Assembly (NCBI GenBank): GCA_965227445.1
Contig: OZ245751.1
Span: forward strand, 5,208,001-5,272,000
DNA from: DT-110 sp030148525
Lineage (GTDB): Bacteria; Bacteroidota; Bacteroidia; Chitinophagales; Saprospiraceae
Length of the DNA stretch: 64,000 nt
Reading direction: 5' to 3'
Under the pieces are notes generated by a model, which saw nothing but the letters and a program-made list of their open reading frames with translations, searched no databases and had not been told where the DNA came from. The first letter of the stretch is position 1, and each line of letters starts with the position of its first letter. Both the position numbers and the translations under genes were made by a program. Shown piece after piece: positions 17,331 through 26,875 of the stretch.

Positions 17331-18479
17331 TCAGGCATATATCTCATCGGGAAAATTACAATAAAAGACACTTCCTTCGCCGGGGGTCGACTCCACCCAA
17401 ATATTCCCGTTATGCAATTCTACTATTTTCTTGCAATGGGCAAGCCCGATGCCGGTCCCTTCGTATTCACTCTTTGTATGGAGTCGTTTGAACATACGAA
17501 ATACACTATCTTGATATTCCTTCGCAATGCCAATACCGTTATCCTTAATAATAAAAGTCCAGCCATCTTGTCTTTTTGCACTGACCTTAATATTTGGCGT
17601 CACTCCGGGTCTGTTAAATTTAATGCTGTTGCTAATTAAATTTTGAAAAAGTAACCGCAGCTCCGTTTCAAACCCCTTTATTAAAGGCAATTGCCCCGTA
17701 ACTAAAGAGGCATTTGTTTTCCTTATCATCACTGATAAGTCTTGCCGGATGTCCTCCATCATTTTTTCAGTGTCCACCATAGTCATCTCTTTTCTTCTCC
17801 CCCCGATTCGACTATAGTCTAATAGATCTGTAACGACCCTCCTCATGCGGGTAGCTGCTTTGGAAATGTATCCAATGAATTCGCTTACGTCATCATTTAA
17901 TGTTTCCTGATAATTCTCCGTGATCACTTCCACGAAACCAGATATAGTATTTAAGGGCTCCTTCAGGTCATGTGAAACGATGGAGGTAAGCTGGCTTAAT
18001 TCCTTATTCTTGTTTTCTAATTCGTTTTTGGTTTCTTCTAACTCCGTAACGTTTCTCAGCATTACGTACACATAATTATCCTTAATATAATGAACCGAAC
18101 ACTCGTAGGTGCCCGCGACCATATGATTGGAATACTCCACTAAGCCCAAATTTATGCTCCCTCCTTCTTTAGCAACTGTTCGGTAGGTTTCAATAACCCG
18201 TAGTCCCCCTTCGTGCTCATACGCTTCGGGAGCAACTTCCATAATCCTTTTTCCGAAAACCTCCTCCCTTGTCTTTCGCATCTCGTACAGAATAACCTTG
18301 TTCATGAAAACGTATCGGATACTCTCATTGTCATGAAGGTCACAGACCTGAAAAACACCTACACCTACCGGTAAATCATCAAAGGCCTGTGTAAGGATAT
18401 CCAGTTCTAATGAAGCATTCACATTGGTAGAGGGGGGCTTGGGTACTGGTTTGCCTCCTGGCGTAATACTGTTTTGCAT
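17331..18479 (-). CDS. Soluble PAS-domain sensor histidine kinase
   Basis: 382 residues, no signal peptide or membrane segment. A PAS-like domain (about 25-150: FDDLPVGVGVFQVCDL, with a C-terminal VMLRNVTELEETKNEL) leads into a coiled coil and a HisKA domain with phospho-acceptor His170 (SIVSHDLKEPLNTISG). The HATPase region has the N box (NLISNSIKFN), DNGIGI and GTGIGLAHCKKIVE. It is a cytoplasmic sensor whose signal is not evident. No response regulator is adjacent; it is flanked by repeat regions on both sides and stands alone. Confidence 0.93.
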   Translation of the reverse strand: MQNSITPGGKPVPKPPSTNVNASLELDILTQAFDDLPVGVGVFQVCDLHDNESIRYVFMNKVILYEMRKTREEVFGKRIMEVAPEAYEHEGGLRVIETYRTVAKEGGSINLGLVEYSNHMVAGTYECSVHYIKDNYVYVMLRNVTELEETKNELENKNKELSQLTSIVSHDLKEPLNTISGFVEVITENYQETLNDDVSEFIGYISKAATRMRRVVTDLLDYSRIGGRRKEMTMVDTEKMMEDIRQDLSVMIRKTNASLVTGQLPLIKGFETELRLLFQNLISNSIKFNRPGVTPNIKVSAKRQDGWTFIIKDNGIGIAKEYQDSVFRMFKRLHTKSEYEGTGIGLAHCKKIVELHNGNIWVESTPGEGSVFYCNFPDEIYA

Positions 18480-18670
18480 GTCTCAATGGTTTTCCGAATC
18501 ACTCTTAATCAAAATAGTATCATAAAGAGCGATAATCCTATTATACGGGGAATTCACTGCTCGGTTCCGGATAGAAAGCAAAAAGCAGAGGAGGGACTTA
18601 AGTGAACGAAGAGAAGAAAGAGACTTGCCTGGGCTGGGTTACTTCGGTTATACTGGTCTTTTGTCTCTCT
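18480..18670. other. Spacer leading into tandem repeat region
   Basis: No gene seen. From about 18590 it contains partial copies of the repeat words (GACTTGCCTGGGCTGGGTTACTTCGG). Confidence 0.6.
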
Positions 18671-19259
18671 GCCCTTATTTGCGTAGAGCGTAGTGCATTG
18701 AGACTGGAGAGATTTAAGAGATCGAAGTGACCGAAGAGACTTGCCTGAGCCGGCTTGCCTCGGCTTTACCTGACTGCTGTGTCTTTGCTCTTTTGTGCGT
18801 CGGGCGCGGACCAAATACTGAAGACTGGAGACTGCCCACTGGAGACTGCTTCTCTGCCCTTATTTGCGTAGTGCGTAGTGCATTGAGACTGGAGAGATTT
18901 AAGAGATCGAAGTGACCGAAGAGACTTGCCTGAGCCGGCTTGCCTCGGCTTTACCTGACTGCTGTGTCTTTGCTCTTTTGTGCGTCGGGCGCGGACCAAA
19001 TACTGAAGACTGGAGACTGCCCACTGGAGACTGCTTCTCTGCCCTTATTTGCGTAGTGCGTAGTGCATTGAGACTGGAGAGATTTAAGAGATCGAAGTGA
19101 CCGAAGAGACTTGCCTGAGCTGGCTTGCCTCGGTTTTACCTGACTGCTGTGTCTTTGCTCTTTTGTGCGTCGGGCGCGGACCAAATACTGAAGACTGGAG
19201 ACTGCCCACTGGAGACTGCTTCTCTGCCCTTATTTGCGTAGAGGATAGTGCATAGTGCG
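18671..19259. repeat. 185-bp tandem repeat, three full copies plus a partial
   Basis: The marker GCCCTTATTTGCGTAG recurs at 18671, 18856, 19041 and 19226, exactly 185 bp apart. Copies are nearly identical (for example CGGCTTTACC versus CGGTTTTACC). Within each unit a block runs in strict 7-bp register: AATACTG AAGACTG GAGACTG CCCACTG GAGACTG (18814-18848 in the first). The identical 62- and 77-codon frames in each unit are by-products of the DNA repeat. Confidence 0.95.
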
Positions 19260-19782
19260 TCGAGTATCGAACCAACGCACGAATCTCATCCCATAAACCA
19301 CTGCGAAGCTCCGCGAATCTTTGCGCTCACCGCCTGAAAAAGGCATTTTCGAAATCGGACACGACCGATAGCGACTGATGATAATAAATCGGCCTCCTTC
19401 ACTAAAGTTTCGGCGGCCAGGGAAAGCGGAAATACCCTGATCTCCTCTGTGAAACTCCGTGTAACTCTATGGTTTACCGGAAGCCCAATACGCCGAAGGT
19501 GGGAGACTGCCTACTGTAGACTGACTACATTCCCACCGCTGAAGCGGATGGGCTTAAACTGCCAACTGAGCATCCTCCTTTTGGCGAAGGCCAATAAATG
19601 GAAACCTACATTGAGCACTGCCAACTGGAGACTGAAGACCGGGGGAGACTTAAGTGAACGAAGAGAAGGAAGGGACTGCAGCGACTCGCCGGAGCGGGGC
19701 TGCTTTGACTTTACTTGACTGCTGTGCCCCTGCTCTTTCTACCGTGTGCCGTGGACCGTGGACCGTGGACCTTGATCCGTTA
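19260..19782. repeat. Intergenic repeat region, inverted relative of 29500-29760
   Basis: Contains blocks found in reverse complement at 29.5-29.76 kb: 19268-19400 (CGAACCAACGCACGAATC to ATCGGCC) and 19555-19640 (CCAACTGAGCATCCTCC, CCAATAAATGG, ATTGAGCACTGCCAACTG). It ends in a run of heptads at 19741-19782: ACCGTGT GCCGTGG ACCGTGG ACCGTGG ACCTTGA TCCGTTA. The heptad run touches the mscS stop. Confidence 0.85.
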
Positions 19783-21423
19783 GCCGTCGGAATGTTTCGC
19801 CTTGAACGCCTCCAAAAACGCTGCCGTTCTTGATTCCACCGATCCTTCGTCCGTCTTATACCCCGGCGTGGTGGGCACCTGCCCCGGCATCTCTTCGATG
19901 TGCAGGGTCGTGGTCGGGAAGGCAAAGCGTACGCCCAATGCCTTGGCCAACTCAATAGATCCCAATAAAATCTCGTGTCGCCCCTTCAATTCCTCCGACC
20001 AGCTCGGCACTTCAAAGAAGATGTAGAACAACACCTGCAGGGCATCCGACCCCAGTTCGTTCAGGTGGATCTCAAAGTAGTCCTTCCGCGTCTTGGGGTG
20101 GCTGCGTACCATCTCCTTGAGCCCCTCCACGTATGCCTCAACGAGGGCCGGAGGTGTATCGTAGGTCAGGGCGATCTTGGTATTGAAGCGGCGATATGCC
20201 CGCAAACCGTAATTATTCAGGACCATATCGGCCAGCTTGCCGTTGGGTACGTAGACCAGCGAATTCTCGAAGGTCCGCACGCGGGTCGACCGGAAGCCCA
20301 CTTCTTCCACGGTACCGTGGATATCCCCGAAATTGATCCAGTCGCCTACCTGAAAGGGCTTATCTACGAAGATGGTCATTGACCCAAACAGATTTTTTAC
20401 CGTGTCCTGGGCCGCCAGCGCAATGGCCAGGCCACCGATGGAGATACCGGCAATCAGGGCCGTCGGGTCAAAATTCAACAGTCTGAGTGCACTGAAGATG
20501 GCAAAAATAATTACCACCGCCTTTAAGGCCGTCTTTATCAGCGGCACCAACTGATCGTCCATTTTACTTGCGGTACGGTCCGTGGCCCTGCCGATGTACA
20601 GGGTAATGATGTCTATGATCCGGTAAGCAACCAATACCACTAACGCAATGCCAATAATCCGCAGGAGCGTCATCACAAACTGGCTCGCCTCGATCGGCAG
20701 TTGTAATGGCGGCAACAGAAAAAACAATACCCGAATCACGATCCAAACACTAATGTACCCCGCCAATTGACGGATCAGGCTGCGCGGCACCAGCTTGGGA
20801 TTCAGTCGGGATGAACTCAGGCGCGATACCAGAGGAATGAGCAATCGGCGAAACACAAAGTGCAACAGAATAATAATGAGCCCCACGATCAATAACCCCA
20901 AATACTGCCAGGGATACAAACCCAGGTACTGCTTACCGCCTGTCGGCAAAAGATTAAGCAACAAATCGGCACCGAACGGGTAGACCTCTTTGTGCAGCTG
21001 TGGGATAGCAGTCACGGTCTCCCGTGAATAGTACCAGCGACCGTTCAGCTTCTCCAGGTATATTTCCGGAAACAGTTCGGGAAAGGGTACGTAGAAAGCC
21101 CCCTGGCGGGTGCTGTCGACGTAGTTGGGATCCTGTGGCACCGTATTTACCGGTACGTATAAGCCCTCCCCGTCGTAGATCTGTTTGAGCTGTATGGCGA
21201 GGCGACTGGCCCGGGTACTGTCGGCTACATTGGCCAGGGTTCGTCCGGCCAGCTCCGGTTGGTAGGTGTCGGGCTGTAGGTAATAGAGGTGAACCAACAC
21301 CGTGTTATACGGTGTTTCCAATGTTAATTCAATACCTTCATCCTGATTTTGCCCGTTAAGAGGAAGGAAGCATCCCACCCAAAGACCGAGAAGTAAAATG
21401 GAAAAGCGTAGAAACCTGCACAT
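19780..21423 (-). CDS. MscS-family mechanosensitive ion channel with N-terminal extension
   Basis: 547 residues. A signal peptide (about 1-24, ending LPLNGQ) and a roughly 150-residue periplasmic region are followed by several membrane helices, then the pore-lining TM3 and beta domain: LIAGISIGGLAIALAAQDTV, FGSMTIFVDKPFQVGDW, GTVEEVGFRSTRVRT, VYVPNGKLADMVLNN. These are the hallmarks of MscS channels that open on membrane tension to release solutes during hypo-osmotic shock. It is divergent from the subtilisin gene, 139 bp away. The GCCTGTCGGCAAAA loop variant of the mini-hairpin is inside it at 20938-20951. Confidence 0.93.
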   Translation of the reverse strand: MCRFLRFSILLLGLWVGCFLPLNGQNQDEGIELTLETPYNTVLVHLYYLQPDTYQPELAGRTLANVADSTRASRLAIQLKQIYDGEGLYVPVNTVPQDPNYVDSTRQGAFYVPFPELFPEIYLEKLNGRWYYSRETVTAIPQLHKEVYPFGADLLLNLLPTGGKQYLGLYPWQYLGLLIVGLIIILLHFVFRRLLIPLVSRLSSSRLNPKLVPRSLIRQLAGYISVWIVIRVLFFLLPPLQLPIEASQFVMTLLRIIGIALVVLVAYRIIDIITLYIGRATDRTASKMDDQLVPLIKTALKAVVIIFAIFSALRLLNFDPTALIAGISIGGLAIALAAQDTVKNLFGSMTIFVDKPFQVGDWINFGDIHGTVEEVGFRSTRVRTFENSLVYVPNGKLADMVLNNYGLRAYRRFNTKIALTYDTPPALVEAYVEGLKEMVRSHPKTRKDYFEIHLNELGSDALQVLFYIFFEVPSWSEELKGRHEILLGSIELAKALGVRFAFPTTTLHIEEMPGQVPTTPGYKTDEGSVESRTAAFLEAFKAKHSDG

Positions 21424-21562
21424 GATTTGTTTGGTTTTGTTGGCGCTTTTGCAAAAGTCCTTTATTTACGATGAAACTACAAATCGTACTTTTCAATTAG
21501 TCTATATTAGTCATACGTTAATACCTATATCGAACCAGCCCTGTAGTCAAACCGTCTCGCTC

Positions 21563-24256
21563 ATGAACAAATCGTTAATTTACGTTGGTCTGTTATTGAC
21601 GACTCTTTTTCTCTTTCCCTTTTTGGCGAAAGCCCAACAACTCAACCACGTACAGGGAGAGATCCTGGTCCGCTACCGGGCAGGCCAATCGCCTGAGCAG
21701 ATGATGCCCGCTACGCGCTCCTACCGCGGGCGCACCACCGACCTGAGAGTGGGTCGCTGCCTCTCCGAAACCCAAAATATCTGGTCCCTGACCTTCGACT
21801 GGACAAAGATCAACGAAAACGATTTCCTCGGGCAGGTACGCAATCAACCCGGTGTTGATGCTGCCCAGTTCAACCACATCCTCGAGGAGCGGCTCATGCC
21901 CAACGATCCCTTCTACGATCTGCAATGGTTCTTCAACGGCAATGCCCAACCCGGCGGGACGGGCGGTTTCGACATCGGTGCCGAACTGGCCTGGGATATC
22001 ACCACCGGCGGCGTCACCGCCTCGGGCGACACCATCGTCATCTGCGTGCTCGACAACGGCGTGGAACGCACCCACGAGGATATTGCCGGGAACCTCTGGA
22101 TTAACCATGCCGAAATCCCCGATAACGATATCGATGACGACGGCAACGGCTACGTGGACGATTACTACGGCTGGAATGCCGTCACCCGCGACGGAAATAT
22201 CTCCAGTCAAAACTTTCACGGTACACGTGTAGCCGGTGTGATCGGTGCTATGGGCAATAACGGCAAAGGCATTACTGGTGTCAACTGGAACGTGAAGATC
22301 ATGGTCGTACGCGCCTACCTCAGCCAAATCGTAGAATCCCGCATTATTGAAGGCTACGAATACGTACTGGCCCAACGCCGTCGCTATAACCAAACCAACG
22401 GCGAGGAAGGTGCTTACGTGGTGGCCACCAATTCGTCATGGGGGTATCCGGGCCTGAAGGAAGAAGACTACCCCCTGTGGTGTGCGATTTACGACACCCT
22501 CGGCCACGCGGGCGTCATCAACGTAGCCGCTACCGATAACCAAAATATCGATGTGGATGCGCAGGGTGACCTGCCCACCTCCTGTACCAGCCCCTACCTG
22601 ATCACGGTTACCAGCACTGGTCGCGACGGGGCCAAACTCAATCAGGCGGCCTACGGAGCTACCACCATCGACCTCGGTGCACCTGGTGCCGACATCTATA
22701 CCACCTTTATTGGTAACAATTATAATTACGATGCCGGCACCTCCATGGCATCTCCCCTGGTCGCCGGTTCGGTGGGCCTGCTCTATGCCTCGCCCTGCCC
22801 GAGCCTGCCCCTGCTGAGCCAGGCTGACCCCGGAGAAGCCGCTCTGCTGGCCAAAGACCTGCTACTGCGCAGTGTCGTGGAAGATGCCAGCCTGATCGAC
22901 CGCACCGTCACCGGCGGCCGCCTCAACGTCTACAATGCCCTGCAATTACTGGAGGCGGAATGTGCCGAATGCTTCCCGCCACTATCCATTCAGGTGTTGG
23001 ACCTCGACGACGAAATGGCCGCTCTCACCTGGACCGTAGCTTCCGATATTCAACGTATCGACCTGCGGGTTCGCAAAGAAGGAGAGACTGCCTGGACCAC
23101 CGTTACCGACGCGGGTGGCAACATTGTCTTCGAAGGGCTGGACGCATGCACCGTCTACGAGATCCAGTTCAATGCCTTCTGTACTGGTGAGACAACGGGC
23201 TACGGTGACACCTTTACCTTCAAAACGGATGGTTGCTGCGAACCACCGGATGACATCCGCTTTGGCTTTATCGGCCCCAACGATGTATTGCTGAATTGGG
23301 ACCCGGTACTGGCGGCCGACAATTACGTGATCCGCTACCGGGAAACCGGCGCTGCCTCCTGGATGGAGACCACCACCGTACAAACCAGCGCGGGCCTGCG
23401 CGAATTGTCGGAGTGTACCGAATACGAAATGCAATTCCGCGTCACCTGTGACGGGACGCCCTCCGCCTATGGCCCCTCCCTCTTCTTTACCACCCGTGGC
23501 TGCGGTGCCTGCATCGAAGCCGCCTATTGTGAAGCCAATGCCCTAAGTTTCGACAACTCCAGCCTGGAATGGATAGCCCGGGTTGAGCTCAATGAAATGG
23601 TCAACGAAAGTACCGGTAGTGGCTACGCCGATTACACCGCGGGGATGGGCACCAACCTGAGCCGCGGCGATACCTTCGCCATGACCATTGAGCCCGGCTT
23701 CAGCTCGGTAGCCTCGGGCGAGTACATCCTCGCCTGGATCGACTTCAACCAAAATGGCCAGTTTACTTCCGACGAGATCGTCTTCGACTCGGAAGGTACC
23801 ACCGAGGTTGCGCTAACCCAAGACATAGACATTCCGACCACCGCTTTGCTCGGTAGCACCCGAATGCGGGTCGTGATGCAGTTTCGCGACAAACCCGGTG
23901 CCTGCAGCTTCAACTCCAGCTTTTTCGGCGAAGTGGAAGACTACTGCGTAAATATCAGCGATGACCCCAGTAATACCTCGGGACCACCCGCTCTGGACGC
24001 CGACCTTGTGCTTGTGCCCAATCCGGCCCGGGACCAGGTGCGCCTGCAATTGCAGTTACAGGAAGCCTACCAGGGTGTACAGCTAAACGTTTTTGATATG
24101 CGCGGTCGACCCGTGTATCGCCAACAACTCGGCACTCTCACCGCAGGTCGCCAGGTTCGTGAACTGACTACTACCACCTGGCCCCCCGGTGTGTATCTCG
24201 TACGCCTGGAAGCCGCCGGTCAGGCAATCACCCGCCGTTTGGTGATTTTTAAATAA
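21563..24256 (+). CDS. Subtilisin-family (S8) protease, secreted by type IX system
   Basis: 897 residues from the ATG at 21563, which opens a clean signal peptide (MNKSLIYVGLLLTTLFLFPF ending AKAQ). The upstream in-frame ATG would overlap the divergent promoter. The catalytic triad is D164 (VICVLDNGVE), H219 (FHGTRVAGVIG) and S394 (AGTSMASPLVAG). Two fibronectin-III-like modules follow (about 475-645, LTWTVASDIQRIDLRVR and LLNWDPVLAADNYVIRYRE), then a GEVED-type domain (YADYTAGMGTNLSRGD to FGEVEDYCVNIS). The C-terminus (VLVPNPARDQVRLQL to PPGVYLVRLEA, RRLVIF) is a Por/type IX sorting domain. It is therefore a cell-surface or extracellular protease. Confidence 0.95.
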   Translation: MNKSLIYVGLLLTTLFLFPFLAKAQQLNHVQGEILVRYRAGQSPEQMMPATRSYRGRTTDLRVGRCLSETQNIWSLTFDWTKINENDFLGQVRNQPGVDAAQFNHILEERLMPNDPFYDLQWFFNGNAQPGGTGGFDIGAELAWDITTGGVTASGDTIVICVLDNGVERTHEDIAGNLWINHAEIPDNDIDDDGNGYVDDYYGWNAVTRDGNISSQNFHGTRVAGVIGAMGNNGKGITGVNWNVKIMVVRAYLSQIVESRIIEGYEYVLAQRRRYNQTNGEEGAYVVATNSSWGYPGLKEEDYPLWCAIYDTLGHAGVINVAATDNQNIDVDAQGDLPTSCTSPYLITVTSTGRDGAKLNQAAYGATTIDLGAPGADIYTTFIGNNYNYDAGTSMASPLVAGSVGLLYASPCPSLPLLSQADPGEAALLAKDLLLRSVVEDASLIDRTVTGGRLNVYNALQLLEAECAECFPPLSIQVLDLDDEMAALTWTVASDIQRIDLRVRKEGETAWTTVTDAGGNIVFEGLDACTVYEIQFNAFCTGETTGYGDTFTFKTDGCCEPPDDIRFGFIGPNDVLLNWDPVLAADNYVIRYRETGAASWMETTTVQTSAGLRELSECTEYEMQFRVTCDGTPSAYGPSLFFTTRGCGACIEAAYCEANALSFDNSSLEWIARVELNEMVNESTGSGYADYTAGMGTNLSRGDTFAMTIEPGFSSVASGEYILAWIDFNQNGQFTSDEIVFDSEGTTEVALTQDIDIPTTALLGSTRMRVVMQFRDKPGACSFNSSFFGEVEDYCVNISDDPSNTSGPPALDADLVLVPNPARDQVRLQLQLQEAYQGVQLNVFDMRGRPVYRQQLGTLTAGRQVRELTTTTWPPGVYLVRLEAAGQAITRRLVIFK

Positions 24257-24266
24257 GTTTACGGGT

Positions 24267-24677
24267 ATGAAACCGACCAATCTCGACGAATGCCTCGACT
24301 ACTGCCGGGAAGCTGCCCGGGCGGGCGACGACTACGACACTATCAAGGCCGAGGTCCTGCGCTGGGACCTGGAGCCCGCGTTACGCAAAAAAGTGCTCCT
24401 CAAAGCCGATGACTACGTCTACCAATACCTCATGGCCAAGCAGCAGCGTGAAAAGGCCGTCAATCGCATGCTCATCGGCGGGGTGCTGCTGGGCGTGGGC
24501 CTGGCGGTGGTCTTCGCCTCCTCCTTCGCCCTGAAGGCCGAATACCTCATACCTTTCGGTGCCATCTTCATCGGCGGCTGGCAGCTCAAAGAGGGCTATA
24601 AGGAATACAAACAGCCGCTGGTGCTTACGGAGCGGAGTAATTTTCCGCGGGGTCGGAATAAGTTTGATCGGTTTTAG
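24267..24677 (+). CDS. Small membrane protein of unknown function
   Basis: 136 residues. A helical, acidic-basic N-terminal half (DECLDYCREAARAGDDYDTI) is followed by two predicted membrane helices (MLIGGVLLGVGLAVVFASSF and LIPFGAIFIGGW) and a short cytoplasmic tail. It starts 10 bp after the subtilisin stop, so is probably co-transcribed. I do not recognise the family. Confidence 0.75.
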   Translation: MKPTNLDECLDYCREAARAGDDYDTIKAEVLRWDLEPALRKKVLLKADDYVYQYLMAKQQREKAVNRMLIGGVLLGVGLAVVFASSFALKAEYLIPFGAIFIGGWQLKEGYKEYKQPLVLTERSNFPRGRNKFDRF

Positions 24678-24740
24678 TTAACACTGTACATAAGGCATGA
24701 GTCCCTAAAAACCATTATTTTAAAAGTAAATGTTTTGACC

Positions 24741-25349
24741 ATGCGCCTAATACCCCAGCTCACCATTTTATTTTTGGGCTTTGCCTGCTATGCTACTTCC
24801 CAAACCCCTCAGGAGGATCTGCCATTCGTAGTTATTGAAGGGCACCTTGCGGATACTGACGATCCATACCAGGAGGCAGTGGTCCACGTACGGGACATCG
24901 TATCCGGTGATCAGAAGAGGTTGTCGGAATTTATCGACACGGATGGATCTTTCCGGCTGGTCTTCCAGGTTCCATTTCTGACGGACGTTCTAATCCAAAT
25001 CGGGCAGAGAAAAATGGCCCGCCTGATTGTAGCTCCTGGCGACAGTCTGTATTTAACCGAGCAAAAAAGCAGAGGGCAAGAATATTCGCTCGTATGTACT
25101 GGTGACCGGGCCCGTATCAATAATTATGCATTGAACTATCAGCGGGCAGAGGCAAAAGCTGATATGCACGAGCTCCATTACGAAAAACAAGGCAATTGGC
25201 TGGCCACTAAAAATGAGGATACCATCGTTTCCAGGGCACTCCCTGAAATTGATGCCTTTCGGCAAAAAAGGTTGCAATTGCTGCACGATTTCATAGCTGA
25301 TAGTGGAAATCCTCCCCCTGGATTCGAAGCATGGGCCCGTAATGGGTAG
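24741..25349 (+). CDS. Secreted DUF4369-like protein lacking the usual thioredoxin domain
   Basis: 202 residues from the ATG at 24741 (an in-frame TTG lies 6 bp earlier but adds nothing to the signal peptide). A signal peptide ends about CYATSQT, then a beta-rich domain (VIEGHLADTDDPYQEAVVHV, FIDTDGSFRLVF, ARLIVAPGDSLYL) resembles the N-terminal domain found in front of TlpA/ResA thioredoxin domains in Bacteroidota. Here the protein ends about where the linker should be, so it may be a truncated TlpA-like gene. The mini-hairpin GCCTTTCGGCAAAA (25254-25267) encodes part of DAFRQKR. Confidence 0.6.
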   Translation: MRLIPQLTILFLGFACYATSQTPQEDLPFVVIEGHLADTDDPYQEAVVHVRDIVSGDQKRLSEFIDTDGSFRLVFQVPFLTDVLIQIGQRKMARLIVAPGDSLYLTEQKSRGQEYSLVCTGDRARINNYALNYQRAEAKADMHELHYEKQGNWLATKNEDTIVSRALPEIDAFRQKRLQLLHDFIADSGNPPPGFEAWARNG

Positions 25350-25819
25350 CTTCGGCGCCCGCGGAACGGCACGGTTTTCCCTTCTCCAATTCTAATTTCT
25401 ACCCACAGCAGGTCCCTAACGGGACCCTTTCAAAATGCCCCTTTGGGGGCAAAATATGGGTAGAAACGTAAAGGAAAAGTTGACGAGCGTGCCGTCAGGT
25501 ACGCAATGTATTCGCCCCCCGAGGATCAATCGGCTTTAATGATTTTTGATCCGCTGAGTTATCGGACCGACCAGGACCATGCTCAGAAAAACGAATCTTG
25601 ATCCGCGCCACTACCAGATCTATTCGGATCACGAACAAGACGACTATTCCTCGCCTCAAAAACCCTCAAGCTGCCATTTCGGCAGTTAACAGCAGCTGCT
25701 TTTGACACTTTGTCACTAGCCTTCCCCTGCCTTCCGGCAAAAAAGTCAGCAAAATCCACTTGGTACGCGCTTTGATCTATGCTTGGTGAATTCAAAAATT
25801 AACCAAAACAACATAGATC
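25350..25819. other. Intergenic region before heat-shock genes
   Basis: No gene seen in 470 bp. It holds a three-stem inverted-repeat structure at 25396-25466 and a mini-hairpin GCCTTCCGGCAAAA at 25729-25742. The rest shows nothing recognisable. Confidence 0.7.
25396..25466. ncRNA. Three-stem (cloverleaf-like) intergenic structure
   Basis: An outer 10-bp perfect stem TTTCTACCCA/TGGGTAGAAA (25396-25405 with 25457-25466) encloses two perfect hairpins: GGTCCC-TAAC-GGGACC (25411-25426) and TGCCCC-TTTG-GGGGCA (25436-25451). It could be a structured RNA or a REP-like repeat. No family is recognised. Confidence 0.5.
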
Positions 25820-26260
25820 ATGACACGTATGGTAGTTCGCAAACCAAACCGTCCAGCCCTGTTTAACAGCCCGCTGGATACCCTTTTCAATGAGTTTTTT
25901 ACTACACCAGAGGTCCCCGCCAGCCGCGTTAAGAGTCGTCCGGCGATCAACCTGATCGAAACGGCCGACAATTACCGACTGGAGGTGGCTGCACCCGGTC
26001 TGACCAAATCGGATTTTCACCTCAACGTTGAAGATGACGTACTGAGCCTGAAGGTTTCCAAAGAAACAGGTAAGGCCGACAACGAAACAGTTGTTCGCCA
26101 GGGCTTTTCGTACCACGACTTCGAGCGTACCTTCCGCCTGGGAGATGCTATCGACAGTAATGGAATCGGGGCTTCCTACGAGCAAGGTGTACTGACCATT
26201 ACCCTGCCCAAAAAAGAAGAAGCCAAAGCCCAGCCTGCCCGTACGATTGAGATCAGCTAA
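25820..26260 (+). CDS. Small heat-shock protein, Hsp20/alpha-crystallin family (first of two)
   Basis: 146 residues. The N-terminal arm has PLDTLFNEFF. The alpha-crystallin domain (about 42-132) runs from RPAINLIETADNYRLEVAAP through VEDDVLSLKVSKE and FSYHDFERTFRL to GVLTITLPKKEEA, followed by a short IEI-type C-terminal anchor (ARTIEIS). It is an ATP-independent chaperone that holds unfolding proteins. A paralogue follows 92 bp downstream. Confidence 0.96.
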   Translation: MTRMVVRKPNRPALFNSPLDTLFNEFFTTPEVPASRVKSRPAINLIETADNYRLEVAAPGLTKSDFHLNVEDDVLSLKVSKETGKADNETVVRQGFSYHDFERTFRLGDAIDSNGIGASYEQGVLTITLPKKEEAKAQPARTIEIS

Positions 26261-26261
26261 A

Positions 26262-26303
26262 CTGTTATCAGGCCGGAATCCATAGTATTCCGGCCGCCTT
26301 AAC
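26262..26303. terminator. Strong hairpin between the two hsp20 genes
   Basis: Nested stem: AACTGTTA with TAACAGTT outside, GGCCGGAAT (26271-26279) with ATTCCGGCC (26287-26295) inside. No T-run follows. It may act as a partial terminator or an mRNA-stabilising element that sets the ratio of the two proteins. Confidence 0.55.
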
Positions 26304-26352
26304 AGTTTGGTTAAAGTGTCCTTAAACTGATTAACCAAAAAAACCAAGCATT

Positions 26353-26781
26353 ATGAAAATTCGTAATTATAAGCGTCCGACATCCCCACGATTACTTGAT
26401 GATTTTTGGGGAAGCTCTCTGAGCAACTTTTTTGATGCACCTTTTTTTGGCGAAAGCCAGCCTTCCTTAAATGTGAAAGAAACGGATGAAGCCTACACAC
26501 TGGAATTAGCAGTGCCAGGCATGCCCAAAGATGCATTTGACATCAACGTTGACAACGGCCTGCTGCGCCTCAAAGCGGAGCACAAGCACGAAGACAATCA
26601 GGAAGATGATAATTACGTGCGCCGGGAATTCAGTTACCAGTCGTTCGAGCGTAGTTTCCAACTGCCCGAAGACGTCGACAGCGAGGCTATTCATGCCTCC
26701 TATACCGATGGTGTTTTGCACATCGAGCTGCCACGGGTAGCGGAAAAAGCAAAACCCCACAAAGTGATTGAGATAAAATAA
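26353..26781 (+). CDS. Small heat-shock protein, Hsp20/alpha-crystallin family (second)
   Basis: 142 residues. The alpha-crystallin domain spans about 36-128: LNVKETDEAYTLELAVPGM, VDNGLLRLKAEHK, FSYQSFERSFQLPED, GVLHIELPRV. The C-terminal anchor is KVIEIK. It diverges from the first copy in the N-terminal arm, so the pair may have distinct client ranges or form hetero-oligomers. Its N-terminal FFGESQ codons contain a TTTTGGCGAAAGCC mini-hairpin (26445-26458). Confidence 0.96.
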   Translation: MKIRNYKRPTSPRLLDDFWGSSLSNFFDAPFFGESQPSLNVKETDEAYTLELAVPGMPKDAFDINVDNGLLRLKAEHKHEDNQEDDNYVRREFSYQSFERSFQLPEDVDSEAIHASYTDGVLHIELPRVAEKAKPHKVIEIK

Positions 26782-26840
26782 AGGTTCAGAGGTGAACCAT
26801 ATGATTTAGGTTAGTTAATAGGGTTTTAGGTGTTTATTTA

Positions 26841-26875
26841 AAAGGCTGTCCGGAATACCGGACAGCCTTCTTTTT
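26841..26875 (+). terminator. Intrinsic terminator of hsp20 pair
   Basis: AAGGCTGTCCGG-AATA-CCGGACAGCCTT stem followed by CTTTTT. Confidence 0.92.

Noticed and set aside
18727..19100. Identical 62-codon frames repeated at 18727, 18912 and, in inverse orientation, about 29935 and 30510
   Set aside because: Conserved only because the underlying DNA repeat is conserved; no start context or protein features.
18671..19259. Possible CRISPR array
   Set aside because: Repeat units are 185 bp with no short repeat/variable spacer alternation and no cas genes nearby.
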